A stretch of 64,000 nt of DNA from Nostoc sp. WHI (GTDB lineage Bacteria > Cyanobacteriota > Cyanobacteriia > Cyanobacteriales > Nostocaceae), in NCBI RefSeq assembly GCF_015714725.1, contig NZ_WBKM01000055.1, positions 23,149 through 87,148 of the forward strand, given 5' to 3'. This document shows, piece by piece, positions 52,064-61,085 of this stretch. A program made the position numbers and the translations under genes. A model generated the notes under the pieces. It was given only the letters and a program-made list of their open reading frames with translations. It did no database searches and was not told the origin of the DNA. Position 1 is the stretch's first letter. Every line of letters begins with the position of its first letter.

Positions 52064-53171
52064 ACAGCCAGCCCCGTGCAATCAGTTCTGAAATTGGTAA
52101 TCCAGAATTTTGAGTTTCTTCATTACTAATTGGTTTTACTCGTACAGGTGCATTACTTTGACGCTCAAACCAATAACCTATCGGTGAAGCTAGAAGATAA
52201 TTAATTAATACAGGATGATGGGAAATTAGTAAAGCTTGTATTTTTCCGTCAATACAGAAATCATAAAGTTGAATTATCCAAGGTTGAATTTCCGGTAGGG
52301 CTAAGAAATTCTCTGGTTCATCAATGCAAAGTGTATAATCTTCAGATTCAGTGCAATAGAGAATGGTGTACAGAGCAATTACCACTTTTTGACCATCGGA
52401 TAATTCACTAAAGCGATAATTAATAGTCTTTTTACTATCTTTATCTGTTGAAAATTTTAATTTTAGAGTTCGATAATTTTCACTGAACTGTTCAAATGTA
52501 AAACTTACAAACCCATCTAATATATCTTTCAAAACGTTGATAAGTTCAGCAACTTTACCCTGATCTTGGGAAATGTAGCGATACCAAGAAACAAAATTTT
52601 CCATTCTCGAAGTTAGATGAATTTCTTCCTTTTCACTCCCCTCAAGCATAAGACTAGGAATAATTTGTACAATAATGAATCGCTTCATACGTTTTGTGAA
52701 CCAGGCCAACTTTGTGCTGTCACTATCTACCGTAAATAACCATAGTAAAGATCCTAATGGTGAAGGAAAAGGAGCTTTCATAACCTCTTCATAATCATCT
52801 CTAAAAAGTTTAACTTCGCCCCCCTCTGACTTAAGCAAAACTTGATTATTAAACCAGAGACGCTCATATTCAACATGACTTTTATCTTGATTATGTCTAA
52901 TAGCAAATTCATATTTATAATTACCACCATTTCCAGCAATTTCTAGCTCAAAACGTTGAATTGGCAAAGTCTGCCAGCGAGTGCAATCAATAGATTTAAA
53001 AATTCCCTCTACTTTAGAATCACCGCTAACAAAAGTTTGAATTTTTCGCAGGACTTCAAAAACAGTTGATTTACCCGTTCCGTTACCACCAAGAAACAAA
53101 TTAATCGAGTCAAAATTCATCTCAAAATTTACCAAGCCGCGAAAGTTATCAATATATATTCGCTTTAGCAT
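52050..53171 (-). CDS. ABC/RecF-like AAA ATPase (AAA_21 type)
   Basis: 373 residues. IDNFRGLVNFEMNF and GGNGTGKST (Walker A, 28-36) begin the domain. The ABC-type signature FSELSDGQKVV, Walker B YTLCIDEPENFLAL and the H-loop ISHHP follow. It has no long SMC-style coiled coil, so it is a short OLD/RecF-like ATPase. It is translated just upstream of, and overlapping with, the TOPRIM-like gene. Together they are a plausible DNA- or phage-sensing ATPase with an effector nuclease. Confidence 0.85.
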   Translation of the reverse strand: MLKRIYIDNFRGLVNFEMNFDSINLFLGGNGTGKSTVFEVLRKIQTFVSGDSKVEGIFKSIDCTRWQTLPIQRFELEIAGNGGNYKYEFAIRHNQDKSHVEYERLWFNNQVLLKSEGGEVKLFRDDYEEVMKAPFPSPLGSLLWLFTVDSDSTKLAWFTKRMKRFIIVQIIPSLMLEGSEKEEIHLTSRMENFVSWYRYISQDQGKVAELINVLKDILDGFVSFTFEQFSENYRTLKLKFSTDKDSKKTINYRFSELSDGQKVVIALYTILYCTESEDYTLCIDEPENFLALPEIQPWIIQLYDFCIDGKIQALLISHHPVLINYLLASPIGYWFERQSNAPVRVKPISNEETQNSGLPISELIARGWLYDPE

Positions 53172-53346
53172 AGATTTTTCCTCCTAGTGTAGTTTTAAAG
53201 CTAACAGTTAAATCGTCCCATTTACCCACAATCCGCTTTTAAAAAATACTCCCAGAACACAGACAAAAATTTAACTTTGCGTACCTTTGCGCTTCCCTCA
53301 GCGCCCCTTTGCGTTTCAAAATTATTCTTCCGAACTAATGTGGTTT

Positions 53347-53369
53347 GCGTAGCCCACCGTAGGCATCGC
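53347..53369. repeat. Small dispersed repeat (GCGTAGCCCACCGTAGGCATCGC)
   Basis: One mismatch to the 28287 copy. It lies in the 293-bp gap upstream of the ATPase gene, which also holds a GCGTACCTTTGCGCTTCC-type repeat near 53279. No gene is seen in the gap. Confidence 0.85.
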
Positions 53370-53464
53370 AATTCCTTTGGGCAAAATACTTAGATAGATG
53401 CCCTACAACAATTCCAGTTTTATTATAAGTATTTAACCGAGCTTAATATTAGATGTAGAACAGA

Positions 53465-53989
53465 TTATGACATCTTCTCAAGAACCTCATCAGTCATCTT
53501 AATTTGGTTTTTTCCTATATTACGCTTCAACAAAAAAATACCCGCATCATGTGCTTGCTGTCCACCTTGACTAAAGCAAGCATCCTCGATAATCACTGGT
53601 TCAATACCACGCTCAAAAGAGTCAATTGCTGTCTTCAAAATACAGCTATCAGTTTCAACTCCACAAAGATATATTTTGCTGATTTTATTAAGAGAAATAA
53701 AAGTTGAAAATTTTTCCGTAAATGCCGAGTAATAATGTTTATCAAAAATATTATTTATATATGGCTGAAGTTCATCAATAATCCTCGTTTCTGGTTCTTG
53801 TATCAACCTTGACCAATGAATTAGTTTTACATAATTGCTGTCAGCAGTATTGATAAATCTTGTGAATTCAACGAATTTTCCAGCCGCTAAAAATCGCTCA
53901 ATTAGTTTAATAACAGTAGGAATAATATGTCTGCATTTCTCAGACATAAAACCGTTTTGCATATCTACTACAAGAAGTATTTCGCTCAT
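53465..53989 (-). CDS. Isochorismatase-family cysteine hydrolase
   Basis: 174 residues. The triad residues of the family are visible: Asp9 (LLVVDMQNGF), Lys in DKHYYSAF and the nucleophilic Cys in YLCGVETDSCIL. The family includes nicotinamidases, isochorismatases and other amidohydrolases. The substrate is not determined. Confidence 0.88.
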   Translation of the reverse strand: MSEILLVVDMQNGFMSEKCRHIIPTVIKLIERFLAAGKFVEFTRFINTADSNYVKLIHWSRLIQEPETRIIDELQPYINNIFDKHYYSAFTEKFSTFISLNKISKIYLCGVETDSCILKTAIDSFERGIEPVIIEDACFSQGGQQAHDAGIFLLKRNIGKNQIKMTDEVLEKMS

Positions 53990-54418
53990 TTGTGTCAGAA
54001 TTTGTTTAGATTAAGAGTTATAAGGTTAAATAAAACAATATTACAATACCTTTGCCAATTTACGAGGGTGAGTTGATATCTGAACTCCCTTTTCTCTGAG
54101 GCTTGGCAAAAACAATAAGTCCTAAAAATTCCTTCAAGGTTTCCCACAAGGTTTTTTAACGTATTGTCCGTAGTATCAAGGGTTTGATATTCCAAGCTAC
54201 CTTATAAGCTAAACGCTTATGTATGGGTCATTTTGCCATTTTTGCCCAAATTTTTGTTGGCTCTTATTTTGGCAAAGGTATTGATATTATAAACTTAATT
54301 TTTTGGTAGTACCCTAGAAGTAGTGGTGATCCTAATTTATCACCTCCTATGTCTATTTGGTGTATTTCCCTTACCCTGCATAGGTTTGAAGCTTGTTTCT
54401 CCCTCAAAAATGTTTAAT
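53990..54418. other. Gene-poor spacer
   Basis: It contains an open minus-strand frame of 66 codons (53995-54195) with no recognisable motif, which I regard as chance. No other gene or clear repeat is seen. Confidence 0.4.
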
Positions 54419-54453
54419 AAAAAAAGGGGGTCTGATTGAATAGAGTCCCCCTT
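54419..54453 (-). terminator. Rho-independent terminator of the PhoX-like gene
   Basis: On the minus strand AAGGGGG and CCCCCTT form a stem around ACTCTATTCAATCAGA and are followed by a run of T. It lies about 45 bp after the stop at 54498. Confidence 0.85.
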
Positions 54454-54497
54454 GTGCAGAAACTGAGATAAGATTGCTAACATCAAAGCAGATATTC

Positions 54498-55754
54498 TTA
54501 CCAAGGGCCTGATATAGCAAATGTAATTCCTGGTGTTTGCATATTTACAAACATAATTTGTCCATTGGGTGAGAAACAGACTCCAGCAAACTCATTTGTG
54601 TTCAACACATTACGGGCAAATTTATAGAGTGCGCCATTGGAAGTTATTCCTACAATAAAATCAGTACCTGCGCCATCCTCACATATAAACAAATCACCAT
54701 TGGGGGCAACAACAATATTATCGGGAGATTCTAGAATACCCGCATTGTTAGGTTGTATATAAAGCTGAAGCGTTTCGGTAGCAGGAGTATAGCGCCAAAT
54801 CTGTCCTAATCCAGAACTACCACCACTCGTACAGCAGAAATAGATATCTCCATTGCCATAAAAAATACCTTCGCCACGAGCAAACCTAGCAGCTCCTAGA
54901 TTAAAGCCTGCAACCCTTACTGTATCAGCAGAAGGATCGGGGTTAGTAATCAAAACCCAATTCACTGTGAAGGCTTGACCTACTGTAAATCCTGTGGTGG
55001 TGTTTGCTTGCGGTCTTGAGGTAATTCTTAAAGCATATAAGCTACCTCCTGCACTCAAATTATTGGGTGTGTTGGGTACAAAGCGATAAAATAAGCTATC
55101 GCTCCGGTCTTCGGTCATATACACATAACCTGTATTCGGGTCTACTGCGGCTGCTTCGTGATTGAAGCGACCCATCGCTACAAGAGGTACAGGTGTTACA
55201 AAGCCAGTGGCACTACTAGGTACTTCAAACACATAACCATGCTTTTTGTTACCTGTTTCAAAACTCTCTTCGCAACTCAGCCAAGATCCCCAAGGGGTTG
55301 GGCCACCAGCACAATTGCGGTAAGTACCAGCCAAAGAACCGTAGTGACTGATTAAAGTAAGATTAGGGCTGACTACTAAAGTTGTTGTGCCACCTCTTCC
55401 TTGAGTATCGTATTTCTTGGAATTAGGTGCGCTGACACCATTACTTGATGTTGGACTAAGTTCGTGGTTGCGGATTAGAATTGTATTGCCATTTGCTCCA
55501 GCAAAGGCTGCCATACCGTCGTGTCCGCCCGGAACTCTAAAGCCATCAGTCATTGTTTGCCCTGTTTCAGATAATCTGACATAAGAAAACCCCGCAGGCA
55601 AATCCAGAACACCTCTAGGGTCAGATATCAGAGAACCGTAGGGGCCTGCTGCTAAAGTCCGTTTAGCATAGAAAGCTTCCAATGAAGATAAGAGCATAGC
55701 ACCAGCAGTTCCGGTACCCGCTAGGGTGAAAAATTTACGCCGCGATAATGTCAC
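54498..55754 (-). CDS. PhoX-like (DUF839) phosphatase with Tat signal
   Basis: 418 residues. A twin-arginine signal peptide (LSRRKFFTLAGTGTAGAML) directs folded export. The mature part has PhoX/DUF839 motifs: GGHDGMAAFAG, ILIRNHEL, SCEESFETGNKKHGYVFEVP, FNHEAAAVDPNTGYVYMTED and NGDLFICED. PhoX is a Ca/Fe-dependent periplasmic phosphomonoesterase. This protein is shorter than classical PhoX (~600 residues or more), so activity is inferred from the family. It has its own terminator downstream. Confidence 0.87.
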   Translation of the reverse strand: MTLSRRKFFTLAGTGTAGAMLLSSLEAFYAKRTLAAGPYGSLISDPRGVLDLPAGFSYVRLSETGQTMTDGFRVPGGHDGMAAFAGANGNTILIRNHELSPTSSNGVSAPNSKKYDTQGRGGTTTLVVSPNLTLISHYGSLAGTYRNCAGGPTPWGSWLSCEESFETGNKKHGYVFEVPSSATGFVTPVPLVAMGRFNHEAAAVDPNTGYVYMTEDRSDSLFYRFVPNTPNNLSAGGSLYALRITSRPQANTTTGFTVGQAFTVNWVLITNPDPSADTVRVAGFNLGAARFARGEGIFYGNGDIYFCCTSGGSSGLGQIWRYTPATETLQLYIQPNNAGILESPDNIVVAPNGDLFICEDGAGTDFIVGITSNGALYKFARNVLNTNEFAGVCFSPNGQIMFVNMQTPGITFAISGPW

Positions 55755-55960
55755 TACATCTTCCTCAATTTTGAATAAAATCTACCAACAAATTAATCGA
55801 TAGCATCTATTATGAAGAAGATTTGAATTATTTGAGTTAAGAAAATATTAAAGTAAGCTTATATAGCGCTAGAGACACAGAATTGGAGTCAAAGAAGAAG
55901 TTTTTCAGGAGTATTTCATTTAGCAAAGTAGTCTGGTAAGTAAACAGTCTTTCCCAGATA

Positions 55961-57076
55961 CTAATTTTTCGCCAGTATTTCCTTGGGGGTAATTTCGGCA
56001 TATTGTTCTGGAGTCAAAAAGCCATCTCTTACATTTACCTTTTTAGGTATGAGTCCCAAGCTATACCATTTCTCAGCAACTTCTTGTTGTTTATTAATGA
56101 TTACTTCGGTAATTGGTATAAGCGTGAAATCATACTTTTTGTGCATAATTTCTAATGTAGGTGGATCAAGTTGAGTTGTTGCAGAGAGCAACTTGGCAAT
56201 TTCTTTAGGGTTATTTTTAGACCAATTTTGGGCTTTTTGTACTTCTTCTAGAAAGACTTTGATGACTTCTCGATTTTCTTCATAGAATTTACGGTTTGTG
56301 GATAAAAAGTTGTTAGTATCTCGCAAACCATTACCACCGTCTACCAGGACTCTTCCTGTCCCATTTTGGACATTTCTCGTAACAAATGGTTCCCAGATAA
56401 ACCAAGCATCTACTCTCCCTTGACTAAATGCCACATTAGCATCTGGAGGTGGAAGGGAAACCGATTCTATATCACTAAGCTTTAAACCTTCTTTTTCTAC
56501 AGCTCTGACTATAAGATAATGACCGATTGATGCTTTTTGAAAAGCTACTTTTTTACCTTTTAAATCTTTGACACTTTTAATAGGAGAGTTTTTAGGAACT
56601 AACAGTGAAACTGCTTGTCCATCAGAAGAATTAGCCGCTAAATAGACAAGAGGTGCACCGGCTGCTTGAGAGAAAACAGGAGGAGATTCGGCTGTCAAAG
56701 CAATATCAAGTGCGCCTGCATTTAAAGCTTCTAATTGTTGTAGACCGGCAGCAAATTCTGGCCACTCTACCCTATATCCTAAAGCTTTTAATCGTTCTGC
56801 TAGAATACCTTTTTGTTCTAAGACGGCTAGGGCAGTAAGTTGTTTAGAGCGGACAATTCTAATTACTTTATCAGCAGTAGTATTACTACCACTAGCTGCA
56901 TTAGAAGCCGATGAAGCAGCTTGTTGCTGAGAATTATCTGGGGAATTACTGCAACTAAACAGTGTAGTAGATAATACTAAACTGTAACCAAAAGCAAATA
57001 AAGCGTGACGACGAGTGATGCGTTGGTTTTTCCAGAATGCAAATTGTTTTTTGAAATCTTTCATGAATTCATCCAC
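55961..57076 (-). CDS. Sulfonate/nitrate-type ABC substrate-binding lipoprotein
   Basis: 371 residues. The N-terminal region has TRRHALFAFGYSLVL and a lipobox-like TTLFSCSNS, so the mature protein is probably lipid-anchored. The SsuA/TauA-like core has AGLQQLEALNAGALDIAL, DLKGKKVAFQKASIGHYL and VDAWFIWEPF. The predicted ligand is an aliphatic sulfonate or similar anion. The permease and ATPase genes are not adjacent in this window. It is the first gene of the presumed organosulfur region. Confidence 0.88.
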   Translation of the reverse strand: MDEFMKDFKKQFAFWKNQRITRRHALFAFGYSLVLSTTLFSCSNSPDNSQQQAASSASNAASGSNTTADKVIRIVRSKQLTALAVLEQKGILAERLKALGYRVEWPEFAAGLQQLEALNAGALDIALTAESPPVFSQAAGAPLVYLAANSSDGQAVSLLVPKNSPIKSVKDLKGKKVAFQKASIGHYLIVRAVEKEGLKLSDIESVSLPPPDANVAFSQGRVDAWFIWEPFVTRNVQNGTGRVLVDGGNGLRDTNNFLSTNRKFYEENREVIKVFLEEVQKAQNWSKNNPKEIAKLLSATTQLDPPTLEIMHKKYDFTLIPITEVIINKQQEVAEKWYSLGLIPKKVNVRDGFLTPEQYAEITPKEILAKN

Positions 57077-57584
57077 ATTTAATTATTAAACAAGTTGTCA
57101 AACAAAAGATTTAAAATGTGACTTTCGTACTATCAAATTTTGTGAATGTGAAGTCCTCAAGATACCAGGTGTAACAAAAAATAACGTCTACTAGCTGCAC
57201 TTACAATAACCTTAGATTTTCTCTGATTTATAACTGTATATCTCTGCGCTTTTGCGTCTACTTTTTGCTAATGCTACCTCGGTAAGCGCAGCCATCTTTA
57301 CGAGAACGCCTAACGGCGAATGTGTGAGATTTGGTCTTTGACTTAACTACATCCGCAATTAATTAAAAAAAGGAAGTAAGGTGGTTTTACCCACCTTAAA
57401 CGACTGATTAGAGGTTTACTGTGGCGGAAACTTTGTAGTGAGTATGGATGAGGAAATGGGAATTGGAACATGGTGAAAGCAGGATTCCGCTGCGATACGG
57501 AGAGGTATAGTTCGCCCAATTCCCAAGATTTAATCCTTGACATTTAGGAAAAGATAAAATTCTTTTGACTACCAAAAAGCTTTT
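57077..57584. other. Gene-poor spacer with a small hairpin
   Basis: TAAGGTGG and CCACCTTA (57376-57399) form a short hairpin. TCGGTAAGCGCAGCC and GAGAACGCCTAACGGCG near 57280-57320 look like decayed small dispersed repeats. The segment 57420-57560 is relatively GC-rich, with no convincing ORF; a small RNA is possible but not supported. Confidence 0.35.
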
Positions 57585-58250
57585 CTAGACAGCAACAGGG
57601 GTAGCAAATCTAGCATATCGCTCTATGTAGAACTCTTTGCTATTAGCGATCGCTACTACAGAATCAAGTTGTTTTAAAGCCTTTTTCCACTGACGTAGAC
57701 GAGTAAATTGCTCTGGTATCGCCAAGCCTCGATAGTGCTTCAATGCAGGCCAACGCTCAAACCAGGGGTAAAAGGTGAAATCAACCAGACTAATGGATTC
57801 ACCAAACCAGTAGGGGCCGTCTTCTGATAACTTCCCAAAAGCTTCATTCTCGATAAATTCCAGATGTTTATATAGTTCTTGTTTAGCTGCTTCTTGTTGT
57901 TGAATATCGGGACTACGCAAGAGAGTAGAAAAAGCCGGAACGAATCGAGTATTAGCAAAATCAATCCAGATGCGAGCCTGGGCTTTAGCAATGGCACTAC
58001 TGGGTAAAAGCGGCGGATTTGGAAATACCTCATTGAGATATTCGTTAATTACTGCCGATTCCCAAACTCGGTTATGATTATGTGCGATCGCAGGCACTTT
58101 TCCATAAGGAGAAATATCTGTAAATCCCTCCGGCTTATTCTGCAAATCAATCTCAATCAAATCAAAATCGATACCTTTTTCTTGCAATACCAAACGCGAA
58201 CGGTGAGCATAAGGGCAAACAACCGCGCTATATATCTTGATTTCAGCCAT
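57585..58250 (-). CDS. Glutathione S-transferase family protein
   Basis: 221 residues from ATG 58250, chosen because AGGA precedes it and the product begins with the thioredoxin-like strand MAEIKIYSAVVCPYAHRSRL. The CPYA sequence is the redox/catalytic position of omega/beta-type GSTs; GKVPAIAHN and WESAVINEYL bind glutathione. The C-terminal helical domain is intact. It may work on thiol or sulfur compounds, given its neighbours. Confidence 0.9.
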   Translation of the reverse strand: MAEIKIYSAVVCPYAHRSRLVLQEKGIDFDLIEIDLQNKPEGFTDISPYGKVPAIAHNHNRVWESAVINEYLNEVFPNPPLLPSSAIAKAQARIWIDFANTRFVPAFSTLLRSPDIQQQEAAKQELYKHLEFIENEAFGKLSEDGPYWFGESISLVDFTFYPWFERWPALKHYRGLAIPEQFTRLRQWKKALKQLDSVVAIANSKEFYIERYARFATPVAV

Positions 58251-58328
58251 GTTGATGTTCCTGTATAAATAGGATTGGTTTATTAGCTTTGGCAATTAAT
58301 TCAATTCAATCCAAAATCCAAAATTGAA

Positions 58329-59450
58329 CTAGAGCCAAGGCACTTCTTCAGGTGCATAACGAAAGGCACGGAAGACTGAATTTTGCTCCCCACGAGCTAC
58401 TGGTGATTTCTCACCAAGATTCCGAACCGCAAAGTAAGGATTGACATATTCCCAAACAATTTCTCCTGTAGCTGTCACCTCAAATATGCGGCCGAAACCA
58501 CCTTCTGTAATTAAAGTGTTGCCATTCGCTAGACGCTGCGCGCCTGATATATACGAACTGAAGAAATTTTGAGGTGGGTTGTCAGTGTACTCCCAAACTA
58601 TTTCTTTAGTTTGACGGCTTACTTCAATCACACGAGAGAAATTGAGCGCAGTGTGACGACGATGTGCGCCATTATCGAAAATTAGGATATTGCCGTTAGC
58701 TAATTCGTTAGGAAAGTGCTGCTGTGCTAATATGTCATCTCCGAGTGTCCAGATAATCTCTCCTGTTTGGTGATCAATAATTACGACGGTAGAGATATTA
58801 CGAAAGCTGACTATAATATTGCCGTCAGCGAGTTCGCCTACAGTATTACCATGAGTCCATTCGTGTCGTTGATCTTGGGGAGTAATAGTAAAAATATCTG
58901 GATTTAGATGTTCGTGGGCGTGCCAAGTCCAAACAATCTCACCCCCAGGAGTAACTTCGTAAAGCACATCAGCATAGATATTACCATCTGCTTCCGTTTC
59001 CGGTACACCGCCTTTAATCCGGGGAATCAAAGACTGAGGTATCTTTTCAATGGCTAATAAAATCGTGTTGCCGTTGCGTAATCTGCGCCCATCATGATGA
59101 TGGTATGGATGCTTATACTCCCAAATAATATTGCTCTTGGGATCTGCTTCTAAGACAACCCCACCTTTAAAGGCAGCCCATAAAGGAAAATGTGGCGGAA
59201 TATCTAGCGTTTTACCATTATAAAAAAGGTTGCCGTTGGGTAAAAGATAACCATATAAACCCGGTGAATATGGCAGATTCCATTGATGTACTATTTCTCC
59301 TTCTAGATTCAGAAGATATACTTTTCCATTACCTGTAAGTGGTGTAAAAAGTGTATAACCTTTGAATACCTTGTCAGGATTATAAGCTCTTAAACCAGTA
59401 CCACGGCGACGAATAGTATTTTGGTCAACTGATGCTGTTGCGATCGTCAT
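58329..59450 (-). CDS. Arylsulfotransferase-like (ASST) beta-propeller protein
   Basis: 373 residues with repeated beta-propeller blades ending in GNTIL, GNIIVSF, GNILIFDNGAHRR and GNTLITEGG, plus paired IVWEY motifs. HEWTHGN and HPYHHHDG contain histidines expected in the arylsulfate sulfotransferase active site. No clear signal peptide is seen (MTIATASVDQ), unlike periplasmic ASST. The family transfers sulfuryl groups between phenols. It is encoded between the GST and the aldo/keto reductase. Confidence 0.82.
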   Translation of the reverse strand: MTIATASVDQNTIRRRGTGLRAYNPDKVFKGYTLFTPLTGNGKVYLLNLEGEIVHQWNLPYSPGLYGYLLPNGNLFYNGKTLDIPPHFPLWAAFKGGVVLEADPKSNIIWEYKHPYHHHDGRRLRNGNTILLAIEKIPQSLIPRIKGGVPETEADGNIYADVLYEVTPGGEIVWTWHAHEHLNPDIFTITPQDQRHEWTHGNTVGELADGNIIVSFRNISTVVIIDHQTGEIIWTLGDDILAQQHFPNELANGNILIFDNGAHRRHTALNFSRVIEVSRQTKEIVWEYTDNPPQNFFSSYISGAQRLANGNTLITEGGFGRIFEVTATGEIVWEYVNPYFAVRNLGEKSPVARGEQNSVFRAFRYAPEEVPWL

Positions 59451-59510
59451 AATTTTAAGTTGCTATCATGAATTTTGTAAATAAGGGATTAGGGATTAAG
59501 AGCTAAAGAG

Positions 59511-59644
59511 CAATACGGTTCGGATAAGATTTGATCCCCCCAACCCCCCTTAAAAAGGGGGACTAAGAATGGCTCTATTTCCCCCTTTTTAAGGGGGACT
59601 AAGGAGGATCTTTAAGGACTATGCACCTTAACTGAACCGTATTG
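59511..59644. mobile_element. 134-bp MITE-like element with perfect 11-bp terminal inverted repeats
   Basis: CAATACGGTTC (59511-59521) and GAACCGTATTG (59634-59644) are exact reverse complements. The inside contains two CCCCCTT/AAGGGGG inverted repeats. A solitary end sequence CAATACGGTTCAGT is also seen at about 6825-6838. There is no coding capacity. A GTTGGGTT...AACCCAAC hairpin and a TCAGCACTCAGCACTC heptamer repeat follow to 59753. Confidence 0.85.
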
Positions 59645-59753
59645 GGCTAGAGACTGTTTTCAAACCCAAAATTTGTGTTGCTTTGTTGGGTTGCGCTGCG
59701 CTTAACCCAACCTACTTTTCTGCACTCAAAACTCAGCACTCAGCACTCTTCTC

Positions 59754-60791
59754 TTATGGTGCTGGATTCGGATATTGAGTATGAACTGAATCTAATTCAG
59801 CCAAAATATCTTTATCAAGAACTACATTGATGCTTTCTATATTCTCTTTGAGTTGTTCTAGTGTAGTAGCACCAATAATTGTACTAGCAACAAACCAACG
59901 ACTTCGCACGAATGCGATCGCTAATTGTGCAGGACTTAGTTGATAACGTTTAGCAATTTCTACATAAGCTGCTACTGCTTGGCTAACATTTGGTTTTAAA
60001 TATCGCTGACCAAAGTTTTCAAACAAAGTAACTCTTGCTTTCTCTGGTTTTCCGTTGAGGTATTTACCAGTTAAATAGCCAAATCCTAAAGGGCTGTAAG
60101 CTAGTAAAGGAACGTTTTCGTAATAAACTGCTTCTGCAAGTGCGCCATCAAAAACTCGATTGAGTAAATTATAGGCATTTTGAATCGAGACGACTTTAGG
60201 TAATCCTAATTGTTTAGCTGCTTGACTAAATTGTGCAACACCCCAAGGAGTTTCATTACTTAAGCCGATATAGCGAATTTTACCTGCATTAATGACATCA
60301 GCAAAAACTTCTAGTTGTTCAGTGATAGGAACTGTTTCCCCTACCTTATCTGAGTCGAAAACTGTTTGCCCAAAACGCGGTACATAACGATCCGGCCAAT
60401 GGATTTGATATAAATCAATATAGTCTGTCTGCAATCTTTTCAGACTATCATCTACAGCTTGTTTGATATTATCCCGATCAAGGGCTTCCGCTCCATCACG
60501 TAACCATTTAAAGCCGCGACCAGGCCCTGCAATTTTAGTAGCAACTATTACTTGATCTCGTTGCTGATGTTTTAACCATTCTCCAATGTAAGTTTCGGTT
60601 AAGCCATAGGTTTCGGCACTGGCTGGTACTGGGTATATCTCAGCCGCATCAATAAAGTTAATTCCCTGTTTAATCGCATAATCTAACTGCTGATGGGCTT
60701 CTTCTATAGTATTTTGCTGCCCATAGGTCATTGTGCCAAGGCAAATTTCGGAAATTTTTAGGTCACTATTACCCAGTTGATTATACCGCAT
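59754..60791 (-). CDS. Aldo/keto reductase (Tas/YajO-like)
   Basis: 345 residues, a TIM barrel with INFIDAAEIYP (catalytic Asp and Tyr), VIVATKIAGPG (Lys) and YQIHWPDRY (His), followed by IRYIGLSNETPWG and LLAYSPLGFGYLTG. NADPH-dependent reduction of carbonyl compounds is expected. It is transcribed away from the oxygenase gene at 61086 and shares an intergenic region with it. Confidence 0.93.
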   Translation of the reverse strand: MRYNQLGNSDLKISEICLGTMTYGQQNTIEEAHQQLDYAIKQGINFIDAAEIYPVPASAETYGLTETYIGEWLKHQQRDQVIVATKIAGPGRGFKWLRDGAEALDRDNIKQAVDDSLKRLQTDYIDLYQIHWPDRYVPRFGQTVFDSDKVGETVPITEQLEVFADVINAGKIRYIGLSNETPWGVAQFSQAAKQLGLPKVVSIQNAYNLLNRVFDGALAEAVYYENVPLLAYSPLGFGYLTGKYLNGKPEKARVTLFENFGQRYLKPNVSQAVAAYVEIAKRYQLSPAQLAIAFVRSRWFVASTIIGATTLEQLKENIESINVVLDKDILAELDSVHTQYPNPAP

Positions 60792-61006
60792 ATTTATGAA
60801 TTATGTTTGTTCTTAAATTAACAAGATTTTTACTTACTTGATATTAGACAATAAATTACTCCTTGTTCAGTAAATTATTGTTGTTTGCAGAAAGAATGAG
60901 AATTATTTAGATAATACTACGGTATTTGCATCAAATTACCGGATTTAAATAAAATTTACAAATTTCTACTCTTTGTCTAAATACTTGACTAAGGCTAGCG
61001 ATCGCC

Positions 61007-61026
61007 ATAACCAACATTATGGTTAT
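61007..61026. promoter_or_regulatory. Inverted repeat in the divergent promoter region, possible operator
   Basis: ATAACCA-ACATTA-TGGTTAT is a perfect 7-bp inverted repeat with a 6-bp spacer, about 60 bp upstream of the oxygenase ATG and between the two divergent genes. The form fits a dimeric regulator site (LysR- or Crp-like), but the regulator is unknown. Confidence 0.5.
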
Positions 61027-61085
61027 CGATATAATTTTCTGTGTAGTCTAGTTATTAGTCCACGCACAACTAGGAGAACCTGAGC

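Noticed and set aside
53995..54195. Minus-strand ORF of 66 codons
   Set aside because: No motif, no ribosome-binding site and composition like the surrounding spacer.
57420..57560. Possible riboswitch or small RNA ahead of the binding-protein or GST genes
   Set aside because: No known motif or convincing fold was recognised; it lies downstream of the GST gene rather than in its leader.
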